64,000 nt of DNA from Synaphobranchus kaupii (Eukaryota; Chordata; Actinopteri; Anguilliformes; Synaphobranchidae). Positions 59,359 to 64,000 of the stretch are shown here, piece by piece (position 1 is the first letter of the stretch; the number at the start of each line of letters is the position of its first letter). The stretch lies in the NCBI GenBank assembly GCA_029718625.1, contig CM056391.1, forward strand, positions 2,064,416 to 2,128,415, given 5' to 3'. Made by a program: the position numbers and the translations under genes. A model generated the notes under the pieces. It saw nothing but the letters and a program-made list of their open reading frames with translations, did not search any database and was not told the DNA's origin.

Positions 59359-60219
59359 TGTCCAAAAAGGGCTAAAATGGTCAAAAAAATGTAAATGCCA
59401 TTTTTTGATTCCGATGTATAGAAAATTATATTTACTTAATAACTGCGAAGAAATAGGTGAATAATAATGGGTTTTAAGACATTTATGATGAAAAATGTGT
59501 TTTGGGATAAATGAAAAAACATAAGACTATAGTCTTATGTCCAAAAAGGGCCAAAATGGTCAAAAAAATTTAAATGCCATTTTTTGATTCAGATGTACAG
59601 AAAATTATATTTACTTAATAACTGCGATGAAATAAGTGAAAAATAATGAGTTTTAAGACATTTCTGATGAAAAATATGTTTTGGGGTAAATGAAAAAACA
59701 TAAGACAATAGTCTTATGTCCAAAAAGGGCCAAAATGGTCAAAAAATTAAAATGCCATTTTTTGATTGCGATGTATATTAAATTATATGTACTTAATAAC
59801 TGCTAATAAATTAGTGAAATATAATGGGTTTTAAGATATTTATGATGAAAAAATGTGTTTTGAGGTAAATGAAAAAACATAAGACTATAGTCTTATGTCC
59901 AAAAAGGGCCAAAATGGTCAACAAAATTAAAATGCCATTTTTTGATTGCGATGTATATTAAATTATATGTACTCAATAACTGCTAATAAATTAGTGAAAT
60001 ATAATGGGTTTTAAGACATTTATGATAAAAAATGTGTTTTGGGGTAAATGAAAAAACATAAGACTATAGTCTTATGTCCAAAAAGGGCCAAAATGGTCAA
60101 CAAAAATTAAAATGCCATTTTTTGATTCCGATGTATAGAAAATTATATTTACTTAATAGCTGCGAAGAAATAAGTGAAAAATAATGAGTTTTAAGACATT
60201 TATGATAAGATGTGTTTTG

Positions 60220-60400
60220 TCCCCATCATTGCAATGGGGTTTATTGGACTAGAATGAAGATTGCCTCCTACTCGCCAACCAGCATCTTTGTTTTCCCCAG
60301 AGGTCTCCCATCCAAAAACTAACCAAGCTCACACCTGCGTAGCTGCAACCATGCAGCAGCCGATGATTGCATGGTGGTATGGCTGCTGACTGCAATCAGG
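60220..60400 (-). mobile_element. 5S-derived SINE in satellite, copy 6
   Basis: Same junctions; CTCGCCAACCAGC and GTAGCTGCAACC variants. Confidence 0.84.
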
Positions 60401-60724
60401 TGTCCAAAAAGGGCTAAAATGGTCAAAAAAATGTAAATGCCATTTTTTGATTCCAATGTATAGAAAATTATATTTACTAAATAACTGCGAAGAAATAAGT
60501 GAAAAATAATGGGTTTTAAGACATTTAAGATGAAAAATGTGTTTTGAGGTAAATCAAAAAACATAAGACTATAGTCTTATGTCTAAAAAGGGCCAAAATG
60601 GTCAAAAAAATTTAAATGCCATTTTTTGATTCAGATGTATAGAAAAATATATGTACTTAATAGCTGCGAAGAAATAAGTGAAAAAATAATGAGTTTTAAG
60701 ACATTTATGATAAGATGTGTTTTG

Positions 60725-60901
60725 TCCCCATCGTTGCAATGGGGTTTATTGGACTAGAATGAAGATTGCCTCCTACTCGTCCACCAGCATCTTTTCCCCA
60801 GAGGTCTCCCATCCAAAAACTAACCAAGCTCACACCTGCGTAGCTTCAACCATGCAGCAGCCGAAGATTGCATGGTGGTACAGCTGCTGACTGCAATCAT
60901 G
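60725..60901 (-). mobile_element. 5S-derived SINE in satellite, copy 7
   Basis: Shorter by about 4-5 bases (CAGCATCTTTTCCCCAG lacks TGTT), a deletion shared with copy 9. Confidence 0.84.
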
Positions 60902-61761
60902 TGTCCAAAAAGGGCTAAAATGGTCAAAAAAATGTAAATGCCATTTTTTGATTCCGATGTATAGAAAATTATATTTACTTAATAACTGCGAAGAAATAGG
61001 TGAATAATAATGGGTTTTAAGACATTTATGATGAAAAATGTGTTTTGGGATAAATGAAAAAACATAAGACTAGTCTTATGTCCAAAAAGGGCCAAAATGG
61101 TCAACAAAATTAAAATGCCATTTTTTGATTGCGATGTATATTAAATTATATGTACTTAATAACTGCTAATAAATTAGTGAAATATAATGGGTTTTAAGAT
61201 ATTTATGATGAAAAATGTGTTTTGAGGTAAATGAAAAAATATAAGACTATAGTCTTATGTCCAAAAAGGGCCAAAATGGTCAACAAAATTAAAATGCCAT
61301 TTTTTGATTGCGATGTATATTAAATTATATGTACTTAATAACTGCTAATAAATTAGTGAAATATAATGGGTTTTAAGATATTTATGATGAAAAAATGTGT
61401 TTTGAGGTAAATGAAAAAACATACGACTATAGTCTTATGTCCAAAAAGGGCCAAAATGGTCAACAAAAATTAAAATGCCATTTTTTGATTCAGATGTATA
61501 GAAAAATATATGTACTTAATAGCTGCGAAGAAATAAGTGAAAATTAATGGGTTTTAAGACATTTCTGATGAAAAATATGTTTTGGGGTAAATGAAAAAAC
61601 ATAAGACTATAGTCTTATGTCCAAAAAGTGCTAAAATCGTCAAAAAAATGTAAATGCAATTTTTTGATTCCGATGTATAGAAAATTATATTTACTTAATA
61701 GCTGCGAAGAAATAAGTGAAAAATAATGAGTTTTAAGACATTTATGATAAGATGTGTTTTG

Positions 61762-61942
61762 TCCCCATCATTGCAATGGGGTTTATTGGACTAGAATGAA
61801 GATTGCCTCCTACTCGCCCACCAGCATCTTTGTTTTCCCCAGAGGTCTCCCATCCAAAAACTAACCAAGCTCACACCTGCGTAGCATCAACCAGGCAGCA
61901 GCCGAAGATTGCATGGTGGTACGGCTGCTGACTGCAATCATG
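61762..61942 (-). mobile_element. 5S-derived SINE in satellite, copy 8
   Basis: Same junctions; GTAGCATCAACCAGGC variant. Confidence 0.84.
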
Positions 61943-62992
61943 TGTCCAAAAAGGGCTAAAATGGTCAAAAAAATGTAAATGCCATTTTTTGATTCCGATG
62001 TATAGAAAATTATATTTACTTAATAACTGCGAAGAAATAGGTGAATAATAATGGGTTTTAAGACATTTATGATGAAAAATGTGTTTTGGGATAAATGAAA
62101 AAACATAAGACTATAGTCTTATGTCCAAAAAGGGCCAAAATGGTCAAAAAAATTTAAATGCCATTTTTTGATTCAGATGTACAGAAAATTATATTTACTT
62201 AATAACTGCGATGAAATAAGTGAAAAATAATGAGTTTTAAGACATTTATGATGAAAAATGTGTTTTGGGATAAATGAAAAAACATAAGACTATAGTCTTA
62301 TGTCCAAAAAGGGCCAAAATGGTCAAAAAATTAAAATGCCATTTTTTTGATTGCGATGTATATTAAATTATATGTACTCAATAACTGCTAATAAATTAGT
62401 GAAATATAATGGGTTTTAAGATATTTATGATGAAAAATGTGTTTTGAGGTAAATGAAAAAACATAAGACTATAGTCTTATGTCCAAAAAGGGCCAAAATG
62501 GTCAACAAAATTAAAATGCCATTTTTTGATTGCGATGTATATTAAATTATATGTACTTAATAACTGCTAATAAATTAGTGAAATATAATGGGTTTTAAGA
62601 TATTTATGATGAAAAATGTGTTTTGAGGTAAATGAAAAAACATAAGACTATAGTCTTATGTCCAAAAAGGGCCAAAATGGTCAACAAAATTAAAATGCCA
62701 TTTTTTGATTGCGATGTATATTAAATTATATGTACTCAATAACTGCTAATAAATTAGTGAAATATAATGGGTTTTAAGACATTTATGATAAAAAATGTGT
62801 TTTGGGGTAAATGAAAAAACATAAGACTATAGTCTTATGTCCAAAAAGGGCCAAAATGGTCAACAAAAATTAAAATGCCATTTTTTGATTCCGATGTATA
62901 GAAAATTATATTTACTTAATAGCTGCGAAGAAATAAGTGAAAAATAATGAGTTTTAAGACATTTATGATAAGATGTGTTTTGTCCCCATCAT

Positions 62993-63159
62993 TGCAATGG
63001 GGTTTATTGGACTAGAATGAAGATTGCCTCCTACTCGTCAACCAGCATCTTTTCCCCAGAGGTCTCCCATCCAAAAACTAACCAAGCTCACACCTGCGTA
63101 GCTTCAACCATGCAGCAGCCGACGATTGCATGGTGGTACGGCTGCTGACTGCAATCATG
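62993..63159 (-). mobile_element. 5S-derived SINE in satellite, copy 9
   Basis: It carries the same short deletion as copy 7 (CATCTTTTCCCCAG) plus CTCGTCAACCAGC. Confidence 0.84.
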
Positions 63160-63658
63160 TGTCCAAAAAGGGCTAAAATGGTCAAAAAAATGTAAATGCC
63201 ATTTTTTGATTCCGATGTATAGAAAATTATATTTTCTTAATAACTGCGAAGAAATAGGTGAATAATAATGGGTTTTAAGACATTTATGATGAAAAATGTG
63301 TTTTGGGATAAATGAAAAAACATAAGACTAGTCTTATGTCCAAAAAGGGCCAAAATGGTCAACAAAATTAAAATGCCATTTTTTGATTGCGATGTATATT
63401 AAATTATATGTACTTAATAACTGCTAATAAATTAGTGAAATATAATGGGTTTTAAGATATTTATGATGAAAAATGTGTTTTGAGGTAAATGAAAAAACAT
63501 AAGACTAGTCTTATGTCCAAAAAGGGCCAAAATGGTCAAAAAAATTTAAATGCCATTTTTTGATTCAGATGTATAGAAAAATATATGTACTTAATAGCTG
63601 CGAAGAAATAAGTGAAAAAATAATGAGTTTTAAGACATTTATGATAAGATGTGTTTTG

Positions 63659-63839
63659 TCCCCATCATTGCAATGGGGTTTATTGGACTAGAATGAAGAT
63701 TGCCTCCAAAACGCCCACCAGCATCTTTGTTTTCCCCAGAGGTCTCCCATCCAAAAACTAACCAAGCTCACACCTGCGTAGCTTCAACCATGCAGCAGCC
63801 GAAGATTGCATGGTGGTACGGCTGCTGACGGCAATCATG
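63659..63839 (-). mobile_element. 5S-derived SINE in satellite, copy 10
   Basis: Same junctions; CTCCAAAACGCCCACC and CTGACGGCAATC variants. Confidence 0.84.
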
Positions 63840-64000
63840 TGTCCAAAAAGGGCTAAAATGGTCAAAAAAATGTAAATGCCATTTTTTGATTCCGATATAT
63901 AGAAAATTATATTTACTTAATAACTGCGAAGAAATAGGTGAATAATAATGGGTTTTAAGACATTTATGATGAAAAATGTGTTTTGGGATAAATGAAAAAA

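Larger units (their letters stand above)
46199..64000. repeat. AT-rich satellite array, about 179-bp monomer, roughly 100 copies, open at the right
   Basis: The monomer contains GTCTTATGTCCAAAAAGGGC, CAAAATGGTCAACAAAATTA, AAATGCCATTTTTTGATT, GATGTATAGAAAATTATATG, TACTTAATAACTGCGGTGAA, TAAGTGAAAAATAATGAGTT, TTAAGACATTTATGATGAAA and AATGTGTTTTGGGGGAAATG, then CATAAGACTATA. I counted 179 bp for one monomer and found junctions 179 bp apart (56401 to 56580). Left part (to about 53.8 kb): mostly GCGGTGAAATAAGTG monomers. Right part: GCTAATAAATTAGTG and GCGAAGAAATAAGTG types with TTTTGAGGTAAATG. The array has no genes. Short minus-strand ORFs arise only from the monomer sequence. Monomer length near one nucleosome repeat and the short dyads fit a (peri)centromeric or heterochromatic satellite, which is inference. 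Confidence 0.97.

Noticed and set aside
46373..60564. Repeated short minus-strand ORFs (FFHFPQSTFFIINVLK...)
   Set aside because: They are the satellite monomer read in reverse. They recur with the repeat and have no independent gene signal.

Overview
The window is nuclear DNA of a ray-finned (teleost-type) fish. It has intron-rich vertebrate genes with GT-AG splice sites, very abundant (CA)n microsatellites, Tc1-like and hAT-like miniature elements, a degraded non-LTR retrotransposon and a 5S-derived SINE. I could not name the species. | Genes: three genes lie head to tail on the + strand. (1) The last seven coding exons of mbtps1 (site-1 protease; 579-3819); the catalytic domain is upstream of the window. 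(2) A complete osgin1 (oxidative-stress-induced growth inhibitor 1): a probable non-coding first exon near 13.0-13.1 kb, then five coding exons at 14550-21980 (480 codons). (3) A complete slc38a8 (sodium-coupled neutral amino acid transporter): ten coding exons at 28607-42192, about 441 residues. In human, OSGIN1, NECAB2, SLC38A8 and MBTPS1 are neighbours, so this is a rearranged version of that block, and no necab2 exon was recognised. Exon phases agree throughout. The sequence as given carries one extra base in slc38a8 exon 1 and two in the last mbtps1 exon, which are either assembly indels or real lesions. | Between and inside genes: minisatellites with periods of about 20, 34, 40, 61, 57, 62, 27 and 34 bp, many microsatellites, and several inverted-repeat elements. 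The most notable is a 2.3-kb element with terminal inverted repeats (7993-10332) inserted into a 57-bp minisatellite. It carries a broken ORF of an uncharacterised multicopy animal protein family that may be a transposase. Others are a 367-bp foldback element (24502-24868), a 295-bp element with a 4-bp target duplication (14774-15068), and further MITEs. | Right end: after slc38a8 come a tyrosine-recombinase-like fragment and a decayed LINE (43.5-45.9 kb). From about 46.2 kb to the end lies a continuous AT-rich satellite of about 179-bp monomers, roughly 100 copies, that runs off the window. Most monomer junctions hold a short perfect palindrome whose centre varies in TA steps. In the last 10 kb the array has absorbed a 5S rRNA-derived SINE, present ten times at spacings of about 145 + n x 179 bp. 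One of those ten copies was later hit by a 203-bp hAT-type MITE with a perfect 8-bp target duplication. This satellite/SINE composite is the most unusual structure here.
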